Shown piece after piece: positions 1-8,886 of a stretch of DNA of 52,457 bases. The stretch is from an uncultured Bacilli bacterium (GTDB taxonomy: Bacteria > Bacillota_I > Bacilli_A > RF39 > UBA660). The translations under genes and the position numbers were made by a program. Every line of letters starts with the position of its first letter. Positions within the stretch are counted from its first letter, which is position 1. Below the pieces are notes generated by a model, which worked only from the letters and a program-made list of their open reading frames with translations, did not search any database and was not told the origin of the DNA. The stretch is from contig CANROW010000009.1 in NCBI GenBank assembly GCA_947632345.1, positions 1 to 52,457 of the forward strand, written 5' to 3'.

Positions 1-81
1 CTGATAATGACTCCTTTTTATTAACTAAAAATAGTATTAGTGATTTTTACTCACCAACACTATTTATTATAGAACCAAGAT

Positions 82-104
82 AAAAACTATTTTTAGTTTT
101 TTTC
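82..104 (+). terminator. Rho-independent terminator of a gene upstream of the window
   Basis: AAAAACTATTTTTAGTTTTTTT hairpin plus T-run. Confidence 0.5.
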
Positions 105-166
105 TTTTTGTCTTAAACTTTACTTTTCTCGCATAAAAATATAAAATAGAGATATAGGAGTACGAT

Positions 167-1057
167 ATGGAAAATAATAAAGATAAAAAGTTATCTAATC
201 ATTATCAAGATTATAAATATGAATATAAAGGATATGAAGAATATATAAAGAAACATCACCTAGACAAAGAAATGGTAAAAGAAGATGTTCAAGAAGAAAT
301 AGTACACGACCACAATTATCAATTTGACTTTAATAATCCTAATGAACATCAACATGACTATAGTTTTGATTTTCCCAAAAAAGAAGAACCACCTAAAGTA
401 ACAACTGATCGATATTACAATGTTCAATCTCGTCCAACATATAATAATACTAGCCAATTTAATAATATGAATAATCAGAAAAAGAATGTCTCTATCATCA
501 TTGCTGTTTTAGTAATCTTTTTTGCAATAATATTCATATCAACTTTGATTTCTGTCTTTGAAGACATGAATATGATTGAAAATACTTATGAACATAACTC
601 TGACTATGATTACGATTATGACTATGATTATGACAATTTTGATGATTATGAAAATAAGGATGATACAGAACAAGATGATATATTGGACATAACGATAGAT
701 TATTCACCAGTTGATGCCTATTGTGATGCTTTATCTAATAATGACTATACATTACTATTAGATTACATCCCAGATAACAGTCCTAACTCAATGATTAGTC
801 AGTGGCGAACACGAATCTTACTCAATTCTGAATATCGACGTGAAGTAAGTTGTGGTACTAAAACACCAACACCATTAGAAGATTATGAATTAAATGTATT
901 AAAATATGTTTATGACAATGCCGAAAATGAACTTACAGATGCTGTAGTTGTTGAAGTTGAAAAATTAGTTGACAACTATAATAGCGGCAAAAAAATATAT
1001 TTAGTAATTGGTCAATTAAATGATGATTGGTATTTACTAGATGAACAATATAGATAA
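167..1057 (+). CDS. Hypothetical single-TM protein with acidic Asp/Tyr repeat
   Basis: ORF with upstream AGGAG-like RBS; hydrophobic segment VSIIIAVLVIFFAIIFISTLI; DYDYDYDYDYD tract. Confidence 0.75.
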   Translation: MENNKDKKLSNHYQDYKYEYKGYEEYIKKHHLDKEMVKEDVQEEIVHDHNYQFDFNNPNEHQHDYSFDFPKKEEPPKVTTDRYYNVQSRPTYNNTSQFNNMNNQKKNVSIIIAVLVIFFAIIFISTLISVFEDMNMIENTYEHNSDYDYDYDYDYDNFDDYENKDDTEQDDILDITIDYSPVDAYCDALSNNDYTLLLDYIPDNSPNSMISQWRTRILLNSEYRREVSCGTKTPTPLEDYELNVLKYVYDNAENELTDAVVVEVEKLVDNYNSGKKIYLVIGQLNDDWYLLDEQYR

Positions 1058-1084
1058 AAAGTGTTAAACTTAACACTTTTTTCT
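1056..1084 (+). terminator. Rho-independent terminator
   Basis: AAAAAGTGTTAAACTTAACACTTTTTT directly after the stop codon. Confidence 0.75.
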
Positions 1085-1104
1085 TTTCATAAAAAAATTA
1101 TATC

Positions 1105-2748
1105 TTACTTTTTATTATGACTATTATTGAGAATATGATATTTTTGAACAATGGCACTCTCATAATAAGAAAGTTGTCCCTCTGGTAAAATCATAGTTCG
1201 ATTAATGCCCAAATTGTCAACAAAACTTGGATTATGGGATACCAAAAGAATGGTACCTGGGAAATCTTTTAAGTTATTAGCAATAATCTTTTGCGTCTCG
1301 GGATCAAGGTGATTGGTCGGTTCATCTAATATTAAAAGATTAGCTTTTTTAAGAGTCAATTTAAGTAGAGCTAAACGGGCCCTTTCACCCGGTGATAAAT
1401 ATTTAACTTTTTTAAATAAATCATCACCATAAAAGAGAAAACGTCCTAGAAATCCTCTTTTTTCATTCTCGGTCAAATCAAAATCATTTAAATTATCTAA
1501 TAAGTTTTTTTCAAGATCTAATTGTTCGTGTTCTTGAGCATAATAACCGATATCGGTTTTATCACCTAAAATTATTTCCCCACTATCCGGCCGCAACTCA
1601 CCTACAATCAACTTAAGAAGAGTACTCTTACCTACCCCATTCTCACCTACTATTAAAAACTTTTCGCCACGGGGGATGTCGACATTTATCTTATGTAGTA
1701 AGTTTCTTTTTGACGATTTATCATACTTGAACGAAAGATCCCTGATGACTAATGGATGTTTGGTACTCTCTCGTCCTTGATGAAGAGATATGTTCGCCGT
1801 TCGCATCTTTTTTTCAACCTCCACAGCGTTTTCTTCGAGACGCGCTAACTTTTTTTGGCGATCTTTCGCAATTCGTGCTTTTTTCTCATTGCCGTGAAGA
1901 TAACGATCAATTATATTTTGTAATTTTTTACGCTCTTTATCTTGGAGAAGAGCTTCTTTCTCTAAAAAGATTTCTCTTTCTTTTTCAATCCTTTTAAATT
2001 GGGTATAATTTCCTTCAAACAATTCCATTGAATGATGTTTTTTATCAATAAAAAGAGTTTTATCAATGATCTTATCCAAAAACTCAGTATCATGAGAAAT
2101 GATGTATACTCCGCCTGGATAATTCCTTAAATAATCCATCACAAAGTCTTTAGTATCTTTATCTAAATGGTTAGTCGGTTCATCTAAGAGAATTAGATCT
2201 GGCTTTGAATAAAGCAATCTAATAAAAGCAATCTTTGATTTCTGACCACCACTTAAAGTATTTAACTTCTGTTCTAATAATGCATCTTCTATTTTCATTG
2301 ATGAAATGAGTTTTAATAATTCCTCTTCAGCTCTATATGGTTCCCAAAAATCCAGTTGGGTCTCTAGCTTATTGATTTTCTTCAATATTTTGTCTATTTC
2401 TTTTGCATCGCTTAATTCACTGGTTTTGACATATAATTCTTCTATTTGTTTTTGAAGCTTAGCAATTGGACGTCCTTCTAATAAGTAATCAAATACGGTC
2501 ATATCTAAACTTGGCACCTCATCTGTGATGACTTGTGGTAAGTATGATATTTTAGGATTAGTAAAGAAAGTCAAACTTCCGGAATCTACCTCTTGTAAAC
2601 CTAAAATGACCTTAAAAAAGGTTGTCTTACCACTGCCATTAACACCAACGATACCAATTTTTTTATCATCAGGAATGTTTATGTTAACATTATCAAAAAT
2701 TTTATTAATTCCAAATGACAAATTTAAATTCTTCACTAACATAATCAT
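1105..2748 (-). CDS. ABC-F family ATP-binding protein (duplicated ABC domains)
   Basis: Two Walker A motifs (GVNGSGKTT, GENGVGKST), two signature motifs (LSGGQKSK, LSPGERAR), LLLDEPTNHLD twice; no TM segments. Confidence 0.93.
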   Translation of the reverse strand: MIMLVKNLNLSFGINKIFDNVNINIPDDKKIGIVGVNGSGKTTFFKVILGLQEVDSGSLTFFTNPKISYLPQVITDEVPSLDMTVFDYLLEGRPIAKLQKQIEELYVKTSELSDAKEIDKILKKINKLETQLDFWEPYRAEEELLKLISSMKIEDALLEQKLNTLSGGQKSKIAFIRLLYSKPDLILLDEPTNHLDKDTKDFVMDYLRNYPGGVYIISHDTEFLDKIIDKTLFIDKKHHSMELFEGNYTQFKRIEKEREIFLEKEALLQDKERKKLQNIIDRYLHGNEKKARIAKDRQKKLARLEENAVEVEKKMRTANISLHQGRESTKHPLVIRDLSFKYDKSSKRNLLHKINVDIPRGEKFLIVGENGVGKSTLLKLIVGELRPDSGEIILGDKTDIGYYAQEHEQLDLEKNLLDNLNDFDLTENEKRGFLGRFLFYGDDLFKKVKYLSPGERARLALLKLTLKKANLLILDEPTNHLDPETQKIIANNLKDFPGTILLVSHNPSFVDNLGINRTMILPEGQLSYYESAIVQKYHILNNSHNKK

Positions 2749-2801
2749 CCCTCCTCAACATTTCTAGGATATCACATTAACAAAAAAAGATAAAGCTGCC
2801 T

Positions 2802-3383
2802 TTACCTTTCTTTTAGTGATTTTACTTTGACATTCTTTCGCTGATCTACTATATCAACTTCCCCATTAGTAATAATTCTAACACTTTGTTCTCCAAAATT
2901 AATTGTGACGACATTGTTACCATCTTGTTCCGTAATTTCTAATTCATTTCTATTGAGAGATGGTGGTAGATCTATTTCCACAGCCGAAGATATTTGTGAG
3001 CTAATTTTTTTTATATCAGCCATAGATGCTAACCGACAATGTTCAAATGATTGATAGCTATCAATAAGTTTATTTCTAATTCCCGGATAGCGTTGAATAA
3101 TTTCGCTAGCCACAAAATAATTCATATTAAAAAAACTGGGAAGTAATATTTTTAGATGATACGAATTGGTATCCAAATCACTATTAAATAAATAAAAATC
3201 ATATTTTGACAAAGAAAGCTTCCAATCCCCTTGAGATAGACCCCCAAATGATAAGTGACCAACCCTAATGGTAATTTTTTTATTACCAAACTGTTGTAAT
3301 ATCGAATCCATATCATCTAAAACAAGATCAAAAGCTCTTTTGATTTCTTTTCTTTCCTCTTTCTGAAAAGTTGTAACTTTCAT
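2802..3383 (-). CDS. Hypothetical protein
   Basis: 193-aa ORF in the same orientation as neighbours; no recognised domain. Confidence 0.65.
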   Translation of the reverse strand: MKVTTFQKEERKEIKRAFDLVLDDMDSILQQFGNKKITIRVGHLSFGGLSQGDWKLSLSKYDFYLFNSDLDTNSYHLKILLPSFFNMNYFVASEIIQRYPGIRNKLIDSYQSFEHCRLASMADIKKISSQISSAVEIDLPPSLNRNELEITEQDGNNVVTINFGEQSVRIITNGEVDIVDQRKNVKVKSLKER

Positions 3384-3442
3384 ATAACCACCTAGGAACT
3401 AAAATATAGTATTCAAAATAAATTGTCAAGAAAAAAAGAAGC

Positions 3443-4996
3443 TTATTTAGCTTCTTCTTGGGCTCTTGTTTCTCGAATGACTGTTACTTTAATAGTGCCA
3501 GGATATTGCATTGTCTCTTCAATCTTATTCTTGACATCTTTAGCAATCTTATAAGCACCAGCATCATCAATTTCTTCTGGTTTAACAACGACACGCAATT
3601 CACGACCAGCTTGAACAGCAAAGGTGTGGTCTACTCCTTCGATTTCATTAGCCACATTTTCGAGTTGTTCTAGTCTCTTTAAGTAGTTCTCAAGGGAATC
3701 ATTTCTTGCTCCTGGACGACTAGCAGATAAAGCATCGGCAATAGCAACCAAAACAGCAATGACGCTTTGAGGTTCCTTATCACCATGGTGTGACGCAATC
3801 GCATCAATTACTACTTTATTTTCATTATACTTCTTAGCTATATCAACACCAATTTCGACGTGACTTCCTTCAATTTCGTGATCAATAGCTTTACCAATGT
3901 CGTGAAGTAATCCAGCTCTTTTAGCCAAAGCCACATTCTCACCTAGTTCCCCAGCAAGTAACCCTGCTAGATGCGCTACTTCAATAGAATGTTGTAAAGC
4001 ATTTTGACCATAACTCGTTCTGAAGTGTAGACGACCAACTAACTCAATCAATTCGTGGTCCATCTTCGTCAAACCGAGTTCAAATAAAGCGCCATTACCA
4101 TATTCAACTATTTTCGAATGCATATCTTTGCACACTTTGTCATATAATTCTTCAATTCGCGTTGGATGAATTCTTCCATCCTTAATTAATGTCTCTAATG
4201 TAACGCGCGCAATCTCACGACGCAAAGGATCAAAGCTTGATAAAACGACAGCTTCTGGTGTATCATCAATGATTAAATCGACACCCGTTATAGCTTCAAT
4301 CGTTCGAATATTTCTTCCTTCACGACCAATGATTCGCCCTTTCATCTCATCATTAGGTAAATCGACAACTGTAACTGTTTGTTCATTAGCCAAATCAGCC
4401 GCAAATCTCTGCATAGCTGAAACAATCAAATCAGTTGCCTTTTTATCGGCTTCTAATTTAGCCTCATTTTCTCTTTCCTTTATATAGACTGCAATTTCTT
4501 TTGATGTTTCCTCTTCAATTCTTTTCATTAACAATTCCTTAGCTTTTTCTTTATTATAGCCAGAAATTTTACTCAATAACTCTAGTTGTTCTTTCTTTAT
4601 GTCCTCCACTTTTGCACGTTCGTCTTGAATTTCATTTTGCTTACTAGCTAAATTTTTCTCTCTTTCATCTAAAGCTAGTTCTCTCTTTTGAAATAATTCA
4701 TCACGCTTATCCATATTGTTTTCTCTTTGGATAAGACGTTCCTCGTTTTCTTTTATTTCACCTTTACGATCTTTTATTTCTTTTTCAGCTTCAAGTTTTA
4801 ATCTATGTATTTCTTCTTTAGTTTCAAAAAGAGATTCTCTCTTAACCTTTTCAGCATCTTTTCTCGCATTTTCAAGAAGTTTATCAACTGATTTTTCTGT
4901 GCTCTTTCTCTTAATATTTAAAACGACATAGCCGGCTACAAAACCTACTACTACTCCAAGTACGACTAGCAAAATGGAGATTAGTGCATCACTCAT
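3443..4996 (-). CDS. rny: Ribonuclease Y
   Basis: N-terminal TM, long charged coiled coil, KH domain ([15 protein letters not shown]), HD domain ([12 protein letters not shown]). Confidence 0.96.
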   Translation of the reverse strand: MSDALISILLVVLGVVVGFVAGYVVLNIKRKSTEKSVDKLLENARKDAEKVKRESLFETKEEIHRLKLEAEKEIKDRKGEIKENEERLIQRENNMDKRDELFQKRELALDEREKNLASKQNEIQDERAKVEDIKKEQLELLSKISGYNKEKAKELLMKRIEEETSKEIAVYIKERENEAKLEADKKATDLIVSAMQRFAADLANEQTVTVVDLPNDEMKGRIIGREGRNIRTIEAITGVDLIIDDTPEAVVLSSFDPLRREIARVTLETLIKDGRIHPTRIEELYDKVCKDMHSKIVEYGNGALFELGLTKMDHELIELVGRLHFRTSYGQNALQHSIEVAHLAGLLAGELGENVALAKRAGLLHDIGKAIDHEIEGSHVEIGVDIAKKYNENKVVIDAIASHHGDKEPQSVIAVLVAIADALSASRPGARNDSLENYLKRLEQLENVANEIEGVDHTFAVQAGRELRVVVKPEEIDDAGAYKIAKDVKNKIEETMQYPGTIKVTVIRETRAQEEAK

Positions 4997-5093
4997 AACA
5001 TACCTCCATTCTCATATATGTTAAAATAAATAATCATAACATCTAATTATATTGTAATTTTTTTTATAACCGATGTCAACAAAAAGAGCCATC

Positions 5094-5122
5094 AAAAAAG
5101 AGACAAAAATCTTTGTCTCTTC
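5094..5122 (-). terminator. recA terminator
   Basis: AAGAGACAAAGATTTTTGTCTCTTTTTT on the minus strand after recA. Confidence 0.75.
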
Positions 5123-6129
5123 TATTTTTTATCTTTTAAACTAATTCCATAATAGTCTCTGGTTTTATTCTCAATTTCATCACGTAAGGCTGTATTTTCT
5201 TTGAATAATAACTTGACGTTTTCTTTTCCTTGACCAAGTTTTTCTCCGTTATAGGCAAACCAAGCACCACTTTTTTCAATAATTCCAGCATCGACAGCTA
5301 AATCAACTAGTTCTCCTTCACGAGATACACCTTCACCATACATGATATCAACATTGGCAACTTTAAATGGTGGAGCTACTTTATTTTTAACTACCTTAAC
5401 AGTTGTCCGATTACCAATGACACTGTCTCCAGCTTTCAATGATTCACTACGTCTTACCTCAAGTCTAATTGTCGCATAGAATTTTAAAGCCCTTCCACCT
5501 GGCGTCGTCTCAGGATTACCAAACATTACACCAACTTTTTCACGCAATTGATTAATGAAAATTGCCGTTGTTTTTGTCTTACTAATATTACCAGCTAATT
5601 TTCTCAAAGCTTGACTCATCAATCGTGCTTGTAATCCGACGTGAGAATCTCCCATCTCACCATCTATTTCGGCTTGAGGAACCAAAGCTGCAACCGAATC
5701 GATGACGATGATACTTACAGCTTCACTTTTAACTAAAGCATCACATATTTCTAAAGCTTGCTCACCTGTATCCGGTTGTGATAATAATAATTCATTAATA
5801 TTAACACCTAAATTTTTGGCATAGTTAGGATCAAGGGCATGTTCAGCATCAATAAATGCTGCTCTTCCACCAGCTTTTTGAGCTTCAGCAATAGCGTGAA
5901 GCGCAAAAGTCGTTTTACCACTTGATTCAGGACCATAAATCTCTATAATTCTTCCCTTAGGATATCCTCCAACCCCCAAAGCTAAATCTAGTGCTAAAGA
6001 TCCACTTGAAACGACTTCAACTTCCATATGCTTACTCTCGCCAAGTTTCATAATCGCACCTTTTCCAAATTGTTTTTCTATATCTGCTAAAACTTGTTCT
6101 AAAGTTTTATCCTTCTCTGTTTTTGCCAT
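5122..6129 (-). CDS. recA: Recombinase A; start set at MAKTEKDK behind a GGAGG RBS (ORF track extends to 6144)
   Basis: GPESSGKTT Walker [44 protein letters not shown]. Confidence 0.98.
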   Translation of the reverse strand: MAKTEKDKTLEQVLADIEKQFGKGAIMKLGESKHMEVEVVSSGSLALDLALGVGGYPKGRIIEIYGPESSGKTTFALHAIAEAQKAGGRAAFIDAEHALDPNYAKNLGVNINELLLSQPDTGEQALEICDALVKSEAVSIIVIDSVAALVPQAEIDGEMGDSHVGLQARLMSQALRKLAGNISKTKTTAIFINQLREKVGVMFGNPETTPGGRALKFYATIRLEVRRSESLKAGDSVIGNRTTVKVVKNKVAPPFKVANVDIMYGEGVSREGELVDLAVDAGIIEKSGAWFAYNGEKLGQGKENVKLLFKENTALRDEIENKTRDYYGISLKDKK

Positions 6130-6242
6130 CAATAATACCTCCATTTATTTGCTTACATTTAAATAATACTATACATTTTTTTAAATTGCAACACTTTTTC
6201 GAACACTTGTTTGAAAAAATATTTTTTATGAGCTTTTAGTAA

Positions 6243-6284
6243 ATAAAAAACACTTTTCTATTTTAGAAAAATGTTTTTTCCCTT
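6243..6284 (-). terminator. pgsA terminator
   Basis: Minus-strand AAAAAACATTTTTCTAAAATAGAAAAGTGTTTTTTATTT hairpin. Confidence 0.6.
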
Positions 6285-6298
6285 TTATCTATTTATCT

Positions 6299-6901
6299 TT
6301 ATTTCTTTTCCGGTTCTCCAAAGATGAGTTTTCTATTCATCAAATAGTATTGAACCATTGAAATGATGGACATAATGGTTGCAAAATACAACAAGAAATC
6401 AGCAATGCGCAAATTCCAAATCTCAAATGGCAAATTATAAAAACATGTTAATGTTATTCCGACCATCAAGGCTGCTGTTTTATACTTACCAGATTTAATT
6501 GCGGCTACGACAACTCCCTTGCTAGCAGCTTGCATCTTAATAGCATTAACGGTAATATCGCGCAAGACAATCACAACGGGAATAATTGCATTGATGAAAC
6601 CATTGGCTGCTAAAATGATCAAAACAGAATTGACTAACATCTTATCAGCAATCGCATCAAGCATCTTTCCCGTATCAGTAATCATATTGTATTTTCTCGC
6701 AATCGTCCCATCGAGAAAATCGGTAATACTAGCTATGACGAAAAGAACTCCAGCAATGAAGTATTTGGTATCACATAACACTCCTCCAATATTGATTTGA
6801 AGAAAGTGAAAATTAACCAAATAGAATGGAAACAATAAAATTATGATTATTACTATACTTAATACAATTCTCGAAATAGTTAATTTATTAGGCAAATTCA
6901 T
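6299..6901 (-). CDS. pgsA: CDP-diacylglycerol--glycerol-3-phosphate 3-phosphatidyltransferase
   Basis: CDP-alcohol phosphatidyltransferase motif DGTIARKYNMITDTGKMLDAIADK; polytopic. Confidence 0.93.
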   Translation of the reverse strand: MNLPNKLTISRIVLSIVIIIILLFPFYLVNFHFLQINIGGVLCDTKYFIAGVLFVIASITDFLDGTIARKYNMITDTGKMLDAIADKMLVNSVLIILAANGFINAIIPVVIVLRDITVNAIKMQAASKGVVVAAIKSGKYKTAALMVGITLTCFYNLPFEIWNLRIADFLLYFATIMSIISMVQYYLMNRKLIFGEPEKK

Positions 6902-7406
6902 TTACTTCACTCCTCATTCCCATCAATTCTGAATCTCTTATCGAAGTACCTCTATTTCTAATCGTCTCAATATAAATAAAGAGAATGACAATTATCAATA
7001 AAAATACGACCAAACCAATAAATAACGGTTTTAATTTTACTAAATTATCTATATCAAAACGTTTTTTCCTAATTCTCGTGTATGGGGAAACAACCTTTTT
7101 TTCTTCCTCATCACTTTTATGTTTAGCTTCCAAAATATCATCCAATGATATCTTAGATGTATGTTCAAAAAGAAAATCATTAAATTCATCCAATACTTTT
7201 TCTGGATCTAATCCTAAATATTTAGCATATTCTTTAACCATATTTCTTAAGCTCAATACATCACGAAAAGCTCTTACATTTCCAGCTTCTATATTTTCAA
7301 CATCATCTTTAGTCAGATTTAAGTCTTCGGCTGCTTCTTCAAGTCCAACGCCATTTTCTTTACGTTTTTCTTTTAAATATTCTCCAAGTTCCTTCAAATT
7401 ATACAC
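6888..7406 (-). CDS. RodZ/YmfM-like helix-turn-helix membrane protein
   Basis: N-terminal HTH (GVGLEEAAEDLNLTKDDVENIEAG), later TM segment; overlaps pgsA start as in Bacilli synteny. Confidence 0.8.
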   Translation of the reverse strand: MYNLKELGEYLKEKRKENGVGLEEAAEDLNLTKDDVENIEAGNVRAFRDVLSLRNMVKEYAKYLGLDPEKVLDEFNDFLFEHTSKISLDDILEAKHKSDEEEKKVVSPYTRIRKKRFDIDNLVKLKPLFIGLVVFLLIIVILFIYIETIRNRGTSIRDSELMGMRSEVNEFA

Positions 7407-7423
7407 CTCAAATCAAAATAAAA

Positions 7424-7775
7424 AATACTTTATAAGCCTCGTTCTGTACCCAATATTGGGTGACAAACATTTATCTACCATTGCTGGTCTCTAACTCCGT
7501 TCTGTTTCCTTCGTTAAAGCTCTCCTACCAATTTTGGATTTCTCACTCATGGGGTTTACCGCGTTTCACTCCTCTATTTCTAGAGGTCATCGTCACTGTG
7601 GCACGTTACAACTACTATCATCATATTAAAAACTTAGATGATTTCGTCGCCGTTAGTTATTGCTAACTACCTAGGGTTAGTAAAATCCCCTAGCATGAAC
7701 ACTACAGTCATCACAGATCTGTGTGAGCAAGGACTTTCCTCACTATTATAAAAATAGCGCGTTTGTCAAAGTATT
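7424..7775 (-). ncRNA. rnpB: RNase P RNA
   Basis: Minus strand has conserved GAGGAAAGTCC near the 5' end and ACAGAACGAGGCTTAT at the 3' end; P1 strands AATACTTT/AAAGTATT pair and bound the gene; next to gpsB and recU/PBP1 as in Bacillus. Confidence 0.93.
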
Positions 7776-7783
7776 AATTAGTA

Positions 7784-8146
7784 TTATTGTTGTTCCTCTT
7801 TTCCATAAACAATTTTTTCGAGTTGGGCTAGACGTTTCATTATGTCAACATTCGTAACTTCTCTTTTCTCAGTGCTGCCGCTCTTAGCTATCTCAACACT
7901 CGTTTCTAAATTACGAACCTCTTGTTTTAATCTTGTAATCTCATCTAATAATTCTTCTTTTTCTTTATCTTTTTCTTTAATTATTTTGTAAAATTCTTCG
8001 TAATCACCAATAATTACATCTAAAAACTGGTCTACTTCTTTCATACTAAATCCACGAACATCTATTTTAAAATTCTTATTTAAAATATCATCCGGCGTTA
8101 AACTTACTCGATTTTGAAACATAATATCACCAATCCTCATTAACAT
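7784..8146 (-). CDS. gpsB: Cell division protein GpsB (DivIVA family)
   Basis: LTPDDILNKNFKIDVRGFSMKEVDQFLDVIIGDYEEF; coiled coil; synteny with rnpB/recU/PBP1. Confidence 0.92.
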   Translation of the reverse strand: MLMRIGDIMFQNRVSLTPDDILNKNFKIDVRGFSMKEVDQFLDVIIGDYEEFYKIIKEKDKEKEELLDEITRLKQEVRNLETSVEIAKSGSTEKREVTNVDIMKRLAQLEKIVYGKEEQQ

Positions 8147-8312
8147 TTTACTTTATATTAACAAATATATTATATACCACAAAGCTATTTTCTTCAATAA
8201 CTTTATTTTAATATAGCTTCTACTACTATCAATATATACTTCTTATAACAAAAATCTATTTTAATATTGGTAAATTTGCAATAATATAGTATAATTTAGT
8301 ATAGGTGGTTTT

Positions 8313-8885
8313 ATGAAGTATCCAAATGGAGTAAAGCAACAAAAAACACAAACCCAACACATAAAGTATGATAACCGAGGGATGAATCTTGAAAAAGAGT
8401 TAAATGAAACAAATAGGTATTATATCGATAACGATATTGCTTTTATCTATAAGAAACCAACTCCAATTCAAATTACCAAAGTAGATTATCCTTCTAGAAA
8501 CAAAGCTGTTATAAGAGAAGCTTTCTTTAAAGAACCATCAACTACGGATTACAATGGCATATATAGAGGGAAATACATTGACTTCGAAGCTAAAGAGACA
8601 AACAATAAAACCTCTTTTCCATTAGATAATATTAATAAACACCAAATAAAACACATTGAAAATGTATATAAATCTGGCGGAATATGTTTTCTCGTCGTGA
8701 GATTCAATCATTTAAATTGTACTTATTTATTGATGGCAGATGCTTTTTTAGACTTCTTAAAAAAGAATAAACGTAAATCTGTACCAATTAAGTATTTTAA
8801 TGATTTTGGATATATCATTGAGGAAAAATATAGGCCTAGATTGAATTATTTAAAAATAATTGATCAAATATTAGGAGGTATCTAA
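8313..8885 (+). CDS. recU: Holliday junction resolvase RecU
   Basis: Nuclease core (YRGKYIDFEAKET), followed directly by PBP1. Confidence 0.93.
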   Translation: MKYPNGVKQQKTQTQHIKYDNRGMNLEKELNETNRYYIDNDIAFIYKKPTPIQITKVDYPSRNKAVIREAFFKEPSTTDYNGIYRGKYIDFEAKETNNKTSFPLDNINKHQIKHIENVYKSGGICFLVVRFNHLNCTYLLMADAFLDFLKKNKRKSVPIKYFNDFGYIIEEKYRPRLNYLKIIDQILGGI

Positions 8886-8886
8886 T

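Noticed and set aside
6985-7666. Plus-strand ORFs 6985..7494 and 7460..7666
   Set aside because: Antisense to the RodZ-like gene and the RNase P RNA; composition not protein-like, and rnpB explains the conserved sequence.
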